NCBI GenBank assembly: GCA_040506195.1
Contig: JBEVXH010000003.1
Location: 124,001-188,000 of the forward strand
DNA length: 64,000 bases
Source of the DNA: Thiodiazotropha sp040506195
Lineage (GTDB): Bacteria; Pseudomonadota; Gammaproteobacteria; Chromatiales; Chromatiaceae
Direction: 5' to 3'
Shown: positions 18,172 to 26,828 of the stretch, one piece after another
How positions within the stretch are numbered: the stretch's first letter is position 1
Layout: each line of letters begins with the position of its first letter
Notes under the pieces: generated by a model
The model's database searches: none
What the model was told of the DNA's origin: nothing
What the model saw: only the letters and a program-made list of their open reading frames with translations
Made by a program: the position numbers and the translations under genes

Positions 18172-19646
18172 CAGGCTGCCTGCCTTCTGATTACGGGTAG
18201 TTCGATGAGGAAAGTCGTACCTTTTCCCAACTCGCTCTCAACCTCGATGATACCTTGCATATTCTGAACCAGACGGTAGACGACCCACAGTCCCAAACCG
18301 GTGCCGTTGGGTTTGGTTGTAAAGAAAGGGTCGAACAGTTGGTTTCTTATATTTGCGGCAACTCCGGGGCCATTATCACTGACTTTGATAACGAGAAGAC
18401 TTCCCTCTTGATGCATGTTGAAATCAATGGTTCCGTTTTCGGGAATGATTTCAACAGCGTTTTTCAGTAAGTTGCAGATTATCTGTTCGATCTTTCCTGG
18501 AATACAGGTATCTCTGTCTGTTGTATTGTTCCAGAATATTTTGATATCTCTTTCACCTATTTCCGCCAGTATCAAATCGTGAAGCTTGTCGACCTGTTGG
18601 ATGTTGATCATTTCATCACTCTCCTCGTTCCTAAGTCCAACGAGAAGGTTATGAACAATTTCCTTAATCCGATGCAGTCCCTGGTCGATAACCGGCAGGT
18701 AACGATCGATCAACTCCTTGTCGTTCGGATGCTGACGCAGTGTATCTATGCAGTTTAAAAGCCCTGCAAGTGGATTATTTACCTCATGCGCCACACCCGC
18801 GGTAATTCTTCCCAAGGCGACCAGTTTCTCACTCATTGCGATCTCCTCCTCGAGCATCTTTTTTTCCGCCAGTTCAGACATGATCTGATTGAAAGTCACA
18901 CTAAGCCTTCCTATTTCATCTCCCTCTTTCACCGGTATTGGCGAAAAGTCGGTCATCTCTCCTCGCCCTACCGCCTCAAGTCCGTGAGTGATGGCGGTCA
19001 GAGGCCCGACAACCCGCCTGGATACTATGGTACCCAGCAGGCTGCCGATGAAGACGAAGAGCAATATCGACAGAAGAACGATAAGGGCTGTCGATTTCGC
19101 CTTTTCGAACAGGCTGGCGACTGAGAGACGAACCCGAACCACACCAAGGTATTTTTGATCTGAATACAGCGGTACGATCCCCTCCTGAAAACCATCTTTG
19201 GAAAAACCGCCACCGCTCAACACGGTCGGGTTTCTTGCGGCCATCGCCTGGCTGGTCATAGCTTTCTCGGTTTCATTATCCGGTGAAAAGACCAGTCCTA
19301 TCGGATGCCTCGCGGGATGAAGATGGGCCTGAACCATACCATCAGCATCCAATATCATCGCATCTGTGATTTCGTGTTCGCTTCTGGCCCCGGGTCCCTT
19401 GGATGCCATATTCTTGAGACTGAGGTAAAGAGACCAGTAGTCCTTTCGCAGCATCGCCTTTGGTGCAGTGATTGAAATGGATTCAGATAGCAGCAGCGCT
19501 TTTTCACCCAGATCATTTTGGAATCGTTTCCAGTCCTGGACAACCATGAGTGCTCCGATCAGGAATCCGACGCATGTAACAACGGCCGTTATGGTAAGTG
19601 ACAACTTTATCGCCAATGGCCAGGATTTCGGATTAATCATGGGCAT
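18171..19646 (-). CDS. Membrane sensor histidine kinase (NtrB-like)
   Basis: A 491-residue inner-membrane kinase. Transmembrane helices lie at ~12-36 and ~186-208 with a ~150-residue periplasmic sensor between them. HAMP follows (~208-260). The phospho-acceptor H-box is GRITAGVAHEVNNPLAG with His287. The ATPase domain has NLLKNAVE, DNGPGV and GTGLGL. It lies 15 bases after the PhnD-like gene and overlaps the regulator start. Likely senses through the periplasmic PhnD-like protein, as AioS/ArxS do with AioX/ArxX; that parallel is inference from gene order. Confidence 0.93.
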   Translation of the reverse strand: MPMINPKSWPLAIKLSLTITAVVTCVGFLIGALMVVQDWKRFQNDLGEKALLLSESISITAPKAMLRKDYWSLYLSLKNMASKGPGARSEHEITDAMILDADGMVQAHLHPARHPIGLVFSPDNETEKAMTSQAMAARNPTVLSGGGFSKDGFQEGIVPLYSDQKYLGVVRVRLSVASLFEKAKSTALIVLLSILLFVFIGSLLGTIVSRRVVGPLTAITHGLEAVGRGEMTDFSPIPVKEGDEIGRLSVTFNQIMSELAEKKMLEEEIAMSEKLVALGRITAGVAHEVNNPLAGLLNCIDTLRQHPNDKELIDRYLPVIDQGLHRIKEIVHNLLVGLRNEESDEMINIQQVDKLHDLILAEIGERDIKIFWNNTTDRDTCIPGKIEQIICNLLKNAVEIIPENGTIDFNMHQEGSLLVIKVSDNGPGVAANIRNQLFDPFFTTKPNGTGLGLWVVYRLVQNMQGIIEVESELGKGTTFLIELPVIRRQAA

Positions 19647-19661
19647 TCGTATACTGAATAA

Positions 19662-20531
19662 TTAATCTGTTTGTACCACGGAGTACCTGGGGTCGGCGCT
19701 TTGAACTGTATGTTCCAAAGCGCGGATTTCGTTGAACAACGAATCAGAATAATCACCAAAGCCATCCAGTTTGAGCCGGTTGAGCAGTTCCTGTCCGCTC
19801 AAATCCTGATTCATATTTTCAAGTGTATGTTTCATTTGTCTTACTATGCCGGCATCTATACCCAAACGGTAAACAATAGGCGGAAAACCAAAGCTTGGCG
19901 ATTTCTTTATTATTCGGGTTTTCTCAGTGATGTCAGGCTTAAAGACGGCAATGTACTCCCATATATACGAGTCTACAGCTCCAGCATCCGCAACCTGCTC
20001 GGAAACTGCTTGCACTGTCTCAGCATGATTGAAGGTAAAGAATGTCTGACGGAAAAAAGTCTCAGGCTTCTCACCTTTTTTTGCAATCAAGGCCAGTGGG
20101 TAGAGGAAACCTGAATTAGAATCAGGATCGGAGAAGGCAAAACTTCTCCCTCTCAGGTCGCTAAAGCGTTTATAGGGACTGCTATGATGGACTATTATAT
20201 ACGAGTGATAACGTGGCGCCCCCCGATAGATGGGCACTGTCAGGAGCTGAAGTGATTCCGTTTCTCTTGCCTGGATATAAGGATAACCGCAGATCCAAGC
20301 GAATTCGATAACACCCGTATCCAACAGATCCATTACTTCCCGGTAAGACTTTCTCTGCACAAACTCGACCTTGTGACCTGTTTTTTGCTCCAGGTATTGA
20401 CTCCATTGATCCAGAAATCTTAGATTTTCAGTGGGTACAACAGCCGTTAAACCAAAACGGATAGGTTTGTCCGTATTGGCCGCATAAATTGGAGTAATCC
20501 AGAAAAGTAATATTAAAAAGGTCGATCGCAC
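19662..20531 (-). CDS. Periplasmic PhnD-like ligand-binding protein, sensor component
   Basis: A 289-residue exported protein: signal peptide MRSTFLILLFWITPIYA, then the PhnD fold with IRFGLTAVVPTENL, VEFAWICGYPYIQ-type motif (IEFAWICGYPYIQA), LRGRSFAFSDPDSNSG and VADAGAVDSYIWEY. No transport genes accompany it. It is the first gene of an operon with a histidine kinase and a sigma54 regulator, the arrangement seen for AioXSR and ArxXSR (arsenite sensing) and, as a fusion, in TtrS. The ligand is not readable from sequence. Confidence 0.88.
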   Translation of the reverse strand: MRSTFLILLFWITPIYAANTDKPIRFGLTAVVPTENLRFLDQWSQYLEQKTGHKVEFVQRKSYREVMDLLDTGVIEFAWICGYPYIQARETESLQLLTVPIYRGAPRYHSYIIVHHSSPYKRFSDLRGRSFAFSDPDSNSGFLYPLALIAKKGEKPETFFRQTFFTFNHAETVQAVSEQVADAGAVDSYIWEYIAVFKPDITEKTRIIKKSPSFGFPPIVYRLGIDAGIVRQMKHTLENMNQDLSGQELLNRLKLDGFGDYSDSLFNEIRALEHTVQSADPRYSVVQTD

Positions 20532-20823
20532 TTGGGATCCTCACTAAAACAACTTCTCAGGGATACAGCCATGCCATGCCACGCCAGCTGTATTGCGACA
20601 AAAGTCATACGCTCCCTGCAGAGAACATAGACCGTCAACGTCTACGCTTTCCGGTACTTTTGTAATTGCTATTCTGCAAGGATAGCAGAATCCATTATTT
20701 AATCAGGTGGTTGTTGTTTTTGAGTTGCATACGTCCAGTATCCGCATCCAGACCACCCGTTTTTAGGCGCCTATCCAGGAACAGTGAAGAGGCCTTCTCC
20801 GGAGTGCCTCTCCACATCTCGGC

Positions 20824-20843
20824 ATGTTACCCATCGGTAACAT
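20824..20843. promoter_or_regulatory. Perfect palindrome, candidate upstream activator site
   Basis: ATGTTACC, four bases (CATC), then GGTAACAT. Related half-sites TGTTAC (20896-20901), GTAACC (20917-20922) and GGTAAC (20927-20932) lie between it and the -24/-12 promoter. The distance of ~150 bases upstream is usual for a sigma54 enhancer. Binding by the adjacent regulator is inference. Confidence 0.6.
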
Positions 20844-20994
20844 ACTGTGAGTCGATATTTTGCTAACAGCATGTAATTAAAGAACAAACCACAATTGTTA
20901 CGCAATTCAACAAAAAGTAACCAACAGGTAACAAAACCCGGGTCAATAATTATTCACCTTAAAATTATTCCCTTTTATCAAACAGATAACAACC

Positions 20995-21010
20995 TGGAAC
21001 GACTCTTGCT
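20995..21010 (+). promoter_or_regulatory. Sigma54 (-24/-12) promoter of the molybdoenzyme operon
   Basis: TGGAAC, five bases (GACTC), then TTGCT. The invariant GG and GC are separated by exactly 10 bases, as the RpoN consensus requires. It precedes the cytochrome start codon by about 70 bases, and an NtrC-family regulator with an intact GAFTGA loop is encoded divergently. Confidence 0.8.
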
Positions 21011-21079
21011 GATGTCCTGAAAACTATAAACGCAAAGCCGAGTGAACACAGTCTGCCCGACTGGGGGAAATTAAAGGCG

Positions 21080-22600
21080 ATGAATAGTGGCGCTGGAATT
21101 GAATCGAGAGTTACCTGGCGACTGATGGCACTGATCTTCACGGTAGCTGTTCTTTTTCTCTTAACAACCTGGGGCGGTTTTGAGTATTACACATCGCAGT
21201 CGTCTTTTTGCGGGGGCAGCTGCCACACCATGACAGAGCAGTATGAAGCCTGGAAGTCTAACTATCACCACAAGAGCAACAATCCGGACGGCATGCAAGC
21301 GGAGTGTGTAGATTGCCACTTTCTGCCAGGCGAGAAGCATTCCATGAAGGCCAAGTATGAAGGATTGCGCCACCTTGCAGCCTACCTTTACGATCGGAAT
21401 GCTCCACTGCCCATACGCCCTGTGATCAAGGATGGCGCTTGTTTACAGTCCGGCTGTCACAACCGTGAGAAACTGGCGCTGGTGGAAATACAGTTTACTG
21501 AAAGGGTCCGTTTCAAACACGAGGTTCACTTTAGCGATAAGGCTCTCGGTGGCAACCAAATCACCTGCGATACATGCCATTTCAAGACAACGGAGAAAAA
21601 GCACTTCGAAGTGCCTGAAGACATCTGTTTCCTTTGCCATCTCAAACTGGACAAACCCACACTTGACAAAGCTGAGATAGCCACTGGGAATATTAAGAAA
21701 ATCACCTTTATCAACAAGCCGGCCATCGATTTCAATCAAGGGGTCTCCCGTTGTGATATCTGCCACACGATCCCGACAAAATCGCTTCAAAGCCAGTTAC
21801 AGGTAGGCGACCCCAAGAATACCAAAAAACCGATCACCCATCAGACAATACAGCAATCAGGCGTGGCTTGCGAGAGTTGCCACTTCGAGGTGGTGAGCGG
21901 GGAGGGAGCGATTGATACCGGAAATGTCGTCTCGAATGGCTGCCTTACCTGCCATAACAGAAGCCAGACGTTACTGGCAACCGCAGCTGATCGTGATCTT
22001 ATGCATGACAGGCATATACCTGACAAGGCTGACTGCTTCGATTGTCACAGTGTGATCGAACACAAGAACAGAACGGATCATCTTGATTTTGTACGCAATG
22101 ATTGTCAGCTCTGTCATGTCGACCAGCATAAGTATCAAAGGCTATTGCTTTCAGGCTCTCCTGTTGATGAGGATATCACGGGTGACCCGCATCTTATGTA
22201 TGAAGTCAACACAAACTGCATGGGCTGTCATCTTAAGAAGACATTGAGTAAAGGGCATGACGTGAGAACTGCATCAGGCGATACCTGCGCTGCCTGTCAT
22301 ACCGAACAGCACAGAAAAATGCTCAGTGACTGGAAGGAATTACTCACCAATGAGGTAGCGGACGTGGAAGAGGTTGAGATGGAAGCCAGGAACCTCCTCG
22401 CCGAACTGAAAGATAGTTTGGACAATGAAAAATTAACTCAAGCGGAGGAAATGCTCACCAAGGGAAGAGAGCTTCTCGATATAGTGCGTGTTGGTAACGG
22501 AGTACACAACAAAAAGTACGCAGTAAACATTCTCGACGGTGCATTCGGCAATTTTGAAGACACCATTGAGCTGTTGGAAAATGCAACTGATAGTGAATGA
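21080..22600 (+). CDS. Membrane-anchored multiheme cytochrome c (NapC/NirT-like N-terminus)
   Basis: A 506-residue protein with one N-terminal transmembrane helix (~13-32) and a periplasmic body. Ten canonical CXXCH motifs are visible (CVDCH, CDTCH, CFLCH, CDICH, CESCH, CLTCH, CFDCH, CQLCH, CMGCH, CAACH). Two expanded sites also occur: CGGSCH (44-49) and CLQSGCH (121-127). Up to 12 hemes are possible. The first ~130 residues resemble NapC/NirT/NrfH quinol oxidases. A helical C-terminal segment (~415-500) lacks Cys. It is first in the operon and probably links the quinone pool to the downstream periplasmic enzyme. Confidence 0.9.
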   Translation: MNSGAGIESRVTWRLMALIFTVAVLFLLTTWGGFEYYTSQSSFCGGSCHTMTEQYEAWKSNYHHKSNNPDGMQAECVDCHFLPGEKHSMKAKYEGLRHLAAYLYDRNAPLPIRPVIKDGACLQSGCHNREKLALVEIQFTERVRFKHEVHFSDKALGGNQITCDTCHFKTTEKKHFEVPEDICFLCHLKLDKPTLDKAEIATGNIKKITFINKPAIDFNQGVSRCDICHTIPTKSLQSQLQVGDPKNTKKPITHQTIQQSGVACESCHFEVVSGEGAIDTGNVVSNGCLTCHNRSQTLLATAADRDLMHDRHIPDKADCFDCHSVIEHKNRTDHLDFVRNDCQLCHVDQHKYQRLLLSGSPVDEDITGDPHLMYEVNTNCMGCHLKKTLSKGHDVRTASGDTCAACHTEQHRKMLSDWKELLTNEVADVEEVEMEARNLLAELKDSLDNEKLTQAEEMLTKGRELLDIVRVGNGVHNKKYAVNILDGAFGNFEDTIELLENATDSE

Positions 22601-22662
22601 TCTTTCAACAACTACACAATCAACCGTAGCGGAGGATGAGAAGATGCGTAGGAGATTAGGTT

Positions 22663-23517
22663 ATGAGTGACAACGACATACCAGACATCAAGCGCCGCAA
22701 GTTTCTCAGTGGTGTAGGCACGGCAGCGGCGGTAGGCGCCGCGACACTGGCGACACCAAGGGTCAGTCTTGAAGCGGCTCAATCAAAAGCACCCCGCTGG
22801 GCGATGGTCATGGACCTGCGGCGCTGTATAGGCTGCAGGGCCTGTACCGTGGCCTGTAAATCGGAAAACGATGTCTCATTGGGCCGTTTCCGGGCAGTCA
22901 TCCAAGAGAAAACCATGGGTGCCTTTCCAAATACCAAGAAGGCATTTTTGCCCCTGATGTGCAATCACTGCGAGGGCAATGAGAAGGATGGTGTTCCACC
23001 TTGCGTCAAAGCCTGTCCAGAGTTTCCTGGCAAACGGGCCAAGTTCAAAACGGCCGATGGCAAAACAATACGTTATCGCACAGGCGCGACCTATAAACGT
23101 CCCGATGGCTTGATCCTGATAGACAAGGAAAAATGTATCGGCTGCGGCAAGTGTATTGATGCCTGCCCTTACGGCGTTCGTTCATTTGATCCCTTTGTCA
23201 AAGCGGGTGCTGATCCGACAAAGCAGGCTGCGGATAAATGCGACATGTGCGCTCATCGTGTCGATAACGGGGTCGAACCATCCTGCGTCAACACTTGCCA
23301 GGGGCGTGCACGTATTTTCGGCGATCTCAACGACCCGAACAGCGAGGTCTCCAAGCTTGTTAAAGCGCACAACCTGGCGAAGGCAGACAATGTGCTGCTT
23401 CCGGAAGAGGGAACCAATCCGCATGTGTTCTATATCGATCCCGACAACATGTTGAAAACCCTCTATACACAGCGAAAGAAGGGCGAACTGGACCACTTTG
23501 TGGACCAGATTCCATAG
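22663..23517 (+). CDS. Tat-exported 4Fe-4S ferredoxin subunit (TtrB/NrfC/PsrB-type)
   Basis: A 284-residue electron-transfer subunit. The Tat signal carries RRKFLSG near the N-terminus. Four cysteine clusters are present: CIGCRACTVAC, CNHCEGN...CVKACP, CIGCGKCIDACP and CDMCAHR...CVNTCQG, giving four [4Fe-4S] clusters as in DMSO-reductase-family beta subunits. It sits between the multiheme cytochrome and the catalytic subunit. Its own Tat signal is a feature shared with TtrB and some NrfC proteins. Ribosome site TAGGAG upstream. Confidence 0.92.
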   Translation: MSDNDIPDIKRRKFLSGVGTAAAVGAATLATPRVSLEAAQSKAPRWAMVMDLRRCIGCRACTVACKSENDVSLGRFRAVIQEKTMGAFPNTKKAFLPLMCNHCEGNEKDGVPPCVKACPEFPGKRAKFKTADGKTIRYRTGATYKRPDGLILIDKEKCIGCGKCIDACPYGVRSFDPFVKAGADPTKQAADKCDMCAHRVDNGVEPSCVNTCQGRARIFGDLNDPNSEVSKLVKAHNLAKADNVLLPEEGTNPHVFYIDPDNMLKTLYTQRKKGELDHFVDQIP

Positions 23518-23550
23518 ACCCTGAGAGCCTGTATTAAGAGAGGAATTGAT

Positions 23551-26076
23551 ATGAAAAAGTTAAATCGTCGTGATTTCATGAAACTGACCGCCGGCAGCGG
23601 TTGTGCATTGGCCGCTGGGTTGGGTTACAGCCAGAGCGCATTTGCCGGATCGCTTAAACTACAGGCAGGCGGCAAGGATTTTTCACCCTCTACAGGCAAG
23701 GAGAGGCAGGCGATCCCCACAGCCTGCTGGCAGTGCGTGACCCGAGACTCCATGATCGGTTATGTAGAGGACGGACGCCTGGTAAAACTCGAAGGACATC
23801 CCGATTCCATCCGTACACTCGGCAAACTCTGCGCCAAGGGACAGGCGGGCATCAACCAGGTCTACTTTCCCGACCGGATCCTGCACCCGATGAAACGTGC
23901 AGGCAAACGTGGCGAGCACAAGTGGAAACGAATTTCCTGGGACGAGGCGCTGAATCTGATCGTATCCAAGCTGAAACCCCTACGCGATGCGGGTACCCCT
24001 GAGCTGTTTATGTATCAGTACGGCAGACACAAGGCGTCCCAGGCTGCCACCATGTACGACTTCATGCAGGCCTACGGCACTGGCACCATCGGTAATCACA
24101 CCTCTGTCTGTGAGGCGGCAAAATGGGTAGGACAGGAGAGTCTGTGGGGCGGCATGTATGACAACTGGGATTATGACAACACCGATTACGTGGTGATTTT
24201 CGGCAGTAATCAGTTTGAGACCCATACCAACCATATTCCGACATCCCAGCGCCTGATCCGGGCCAAGGTCGATCGTGGCGTACCTTTATATGTATTTGAC
24301 GTACGCCTGACAAACACAGCGGCCAAGGCCGATCAGTGGGTGCCGATCAAAGTGGGACATGACGGACTGGTGATGCTGGCCATGTGCAATGTCATCATGA
24401 ACGAGAAACTCTACAGGAAGGACCACTTCAAATTCATGCGTGTCAGCGAAGACTACAAAGCGACTGTCGATGAGAAGATTGCAGCGGTGAAGAAGAATGT
24501 CGCCAAGTATACCCCCGAGTTTGCAGAGAAACAGAGTGGCGTGCCTGCCGATACCATACGCAAGATCGCTCGCGGGTTCGCAAAAGCCAAATCAGCCTGC
24601 CTGGTCACCTACCGTGGAACCGTAATGCACTATCACGGCGCCGATCAGGAGCGGGCGGCGATGCTGTTGTCAGCGATCACCAACAATCTCGATCGTCCGG
24701 GTGGACGCGTCATGGGTGTTGGAGCAGGCTGGAAACATCCCTCCTCCCCCAAGGCAAAGGTCCACAAAACGCTACACGTCAAGGACGGGTTTCCGGGTGA
24801 AGCGGCCTACCCGACTCATCACGTAAGCCACCAGGTGCTACCGATGATCAAGGATGGCCAGGCGGGTCGACCGAAGGTCTACTGGTGGAGTTGCTACAAC
24901 CCGGGATTCATCAATGGCGACAACAAGGAACTGCAGTCGATTATGCGGGATGAGAGTATTATCCCTTTCCTGATTTCAACAACCATTGTCTATGACGAAT
25001 CATCTCAGTATGCAGACTTGATCCTACCCGACGTCACCTACCTGGAGCGCTGGGACTGGGAGGACATGGTGTCGGCAAACCAGATCGCCGAATTCTATAT
25101 CCGGCAGCCGTTGGTTAAACCTCTGGGAGAATCACGTTGCCAGGGCGATGTCTGGCCTGAGTTGGCCAAGCGCATGGGCTTTGAACTGGCATACTCAAGC
25201 AAGGAAGACTTCGTACGCCAGTCCTGTGAGATGACACCCGGTGTGCGGGAGGCCGGAGGCTTCGAGTATATGAAGAAGCACGGCGTATGGCACGATCCGA
25301 AGGCCAAACCCAACTACGGCTTCTATGAGGCCAAGGTGGACGTATCCGGCGATGGCGTGATTCTCGATGAAAAAACCGGTGTCTACTGGAACTGGAAAAA
25401 GGCTGGTGTCGGCAGTGAAGCCGAAGCCAGGCGTCAGGGGTATCTGGGTACGAAAGGCGCTAAAAAGGCCTATGTCGCGCAAAACATCGATGGTGCGGCT
25501 TACCTGGCCTACCCACCCAATACCAAGTTCGTCAAGGCAGGTTATCTGGACTTCTATTCAGATAATTTCTCCAGCAAGGGCTTTCCGGCATTCCCATCCT
25601 ATACGCCGATTCCCGAACACCAGAAGATGGCGGATGATGAGTTGAATCTCACCACCTACAAGGTGGCGGTACATACCCATTCAAGGACCGCTCACTGCAA
25701 GTGGCTCACCGAGATCAAGCACGACAATCCCGGCTGGATCAACACCAGGACGGCAGAGGAGCGCGGTATTAAGGATGGCGACAAGATCAGGGTCTATAAC
25801 AGCCTGGGTGAGATCACCACCACAGCCTATGTTACCGAAGGCATCATTCCGGGTGTGATCGCCATATCCCATCACCTGGGTCGTAAGCACTCGGGGGTCT
25901 ATGGATCGGGCAAGCAATCTCCCACACCGGGAGGCGCCGCGGCTGATCCGGATGTGAAGAATATATGGTGGAAAAAGCATGGCACTCATCCCAACGCCAT
26001 CATTCCCAACTCATCAGATCCTATCAGCGGCACACAGAGGTGGATGGATACCGTCGTCAGGGTAGCCAAGGCATAG
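23551..26076 (+). CDS. Tat-exported molybdopterin oxidoreductase, DMSO reductase family, substrate unassigned
   Basis: An 841-residue catalytic subunit with Tat signal NRRDFMK. The FS0 cluster motif is C59-x2-C62-x3-D66-x27-C94; the third ligand, usually Cys, is Asp. Cys187 in NHTSVCEAA is in the molybdenum-ligand position, as in polysulfide, thiosulfate, tetrathionate and arsenate/arsenite (Arr/Arx) enzymes. The C-terminal dinucleotide-binding domain has VHTHSRTAHCKW. Ribosome site GAGAGGAATTGAT. Partners upstream and a TorD-like chaperone downstream complete the module. Arsenic or sulfur oxyanion chemistry are both possible; no residue visible to me decides between them. Confidence 0.92.
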   Translation: MKKLNRRDFMKLTAGSGCALAAGLGYSQSAFAGSLKLQAGGKDFSPSTGKERQAIPTACWQCVTRDSMIGYVEDGRLVKLEGHPDSIRTLGKLCAKGQAGINQVYFPDRILHPMKRAGKRGEHKWKRISWDEALNLIVSKLKPLRDAGTPELFMYQYGRHKASQAATMYDFMQAYGTGTIGNHTSVCEAAKWVGQESLWGGMYDNWDYDNTDYVVIFGSNQFETHTNHIPTSQRLIRAKVDRGVPLYVFDVRLTNTAAKADQWVPIKVGHDGLVMLAMCNVIMNEKLYRKDHFKFMRVSEDYKATVDEKIAAVKKNVAKYTPEFAEKQSGVPADTIRKIARGFAKAKSACLVTYRGTVMHYHGADQERAAMLLSAITNNLDRPGGRVMGVGAGWKHPSSPKAKVHKTLHVKDGFPGEAAYPTHHVSHQVLPMIKDGQAGRPKVYWWSCYNPGFINGDNKELQSIMRDESIIPFLISTTIVYDESSQYADLILPDVTYLERWDWEDMVSANQIAEFYIRQPLVKPLGESRCQGDVWPELAKRMGFELAYSSKEDFVRQSCEMTPGVREAGGFEYMKKHGVWHDPKAKPNYGFYEAKVDVSGDGVILDEKTGVYWNWKKAGVGSEAEARRQGYLGTKGAKKAYVAQNIDGAAYLAYPPNTKFVKAGYLDFYSDNFSSKGFPAFPSYTPIPEHQKMADDELNLTTYKVAVHTHSRTAHCKWLTEIKHDNPGWINTRTAEERGIKDGDKIRVYNSLGEITTTAYVTEGIIPGVIAISHHLGRKHSGVYGSGKQSPTPGGAAADPDVKNIWWKKHGTHPNAIIPNSSDPISGTQRWMDTVVRVAKA

Positions 26077-26105
26077 ATTGAGTCTACTGAAAGAGGAGAG
26101 CTGAC

Positions 26106-26759
26106 ATGGGAATCGACTGGAAAGAAACGGCCGATAACGCCAAAACAAGAAGTGACATGTATGGATTATTGACCCTGGTCTTTCGGCAGGAGCCCAGCGA
26201 AGCTTTCATCAACGAACTGAGGGGGCCCCGCTTGGCGGGGGCCTTCTCTGACATGCAGCTGGAAATGGGTGGCTCTTTTTACAGCGAACCCGTATCAACC
26301 ATAGCCGATCAACTTGCGCTTGAATTTTCGCGCCTGTTCATAGGTCCTGGACAACATATTTCCGCCCATGAATCGATTTTCACTGAAGTGGATGGTGACT
26401 CAGGTGGTTTGTGGGGCGCCAGAACAGTTGAAGTGAAGAAATTTATCGAGACAACCGGACTTGACTACGCTTCCCAGTTCACGGGGCTGCCTGATCATAT
26501 CAGCGTTGAACTTGAGTTCATGCAGAAACTGGCCGATTGGGAAGCCGACAAGTGGATCGAGATGGATCGCATCAGTGCCGAGTACTGCCTGTCAATTCAG
26601 CGCATGTTCTTACAACAGCATATTCTGGGTTGGATACCCAAGTTCTGTGATGCGGTGATAGCGCAGGCAGATTTTCCCTTTTACCGCGAACTGGCTGAGC
26701 TGACAAAGAATTTCCTTAAGCTAGAAGAGAGGAGCCTGACAATCGATACAGCTGCTTAG
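26106..26759 (+). CDS. TorD/DmsD-family molybdoenzyme chaperone
   Basis: A 217-residue all-helical cytoplasmic protein. It shows the family pattern: RSDMYGLLTLVFRQEPSEAF near the N-terminus, LALEFSRLFIGPGQHISAHES in the middle (the FxxLF..G motif of TorD-like proteins), and LPDHISVELEFMQKLA. Such proteins bind the Tat signal and apoenzyme until the cofactor is inserted. Strong AGAGGAGAG ribosome site. Last gene of the operon, followed by a terminator. Confidence 0.88.
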   Translation: MGIDWKETADNAKTRSDMYGLLTLVFRQEPSEAFINELRGPRLAGAFSDMQLEMGGSFYSEPVSTIADQLALEFSRLFIGPGQHISAHESIFTEVDGDSGGLWGARTVEVKKFIETTGLDYASQFTGLPDHISVELEFMQKLADWEADKWIEMDRISAEYCLSIQRMFLQQHILGWIPKFCDAVIAQADFPFYRELAELTKNFLKLEERSLTIDTAA

Positions 26760-26784
26760 GGCAGTTATTACAAGGCCCCATATC

Positions 26785-26828
26785 GACCCGAAACGCCTCT
26801 TCACCTAAGGCGTTTCAGGGTCTTTTTT
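26785..26828. terminator. Strong terminator between convergent genes
   Basis: A long stem (GACCCGAAACGCC against GGCGTTTCAGGGTC, one bulged base) with a short loop and TTTTTT on the plus strand. It closes the molybdoenzyme operon. The stop codon of the convergent minus-strand gene lies in the loop. Confidence 0.85.
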
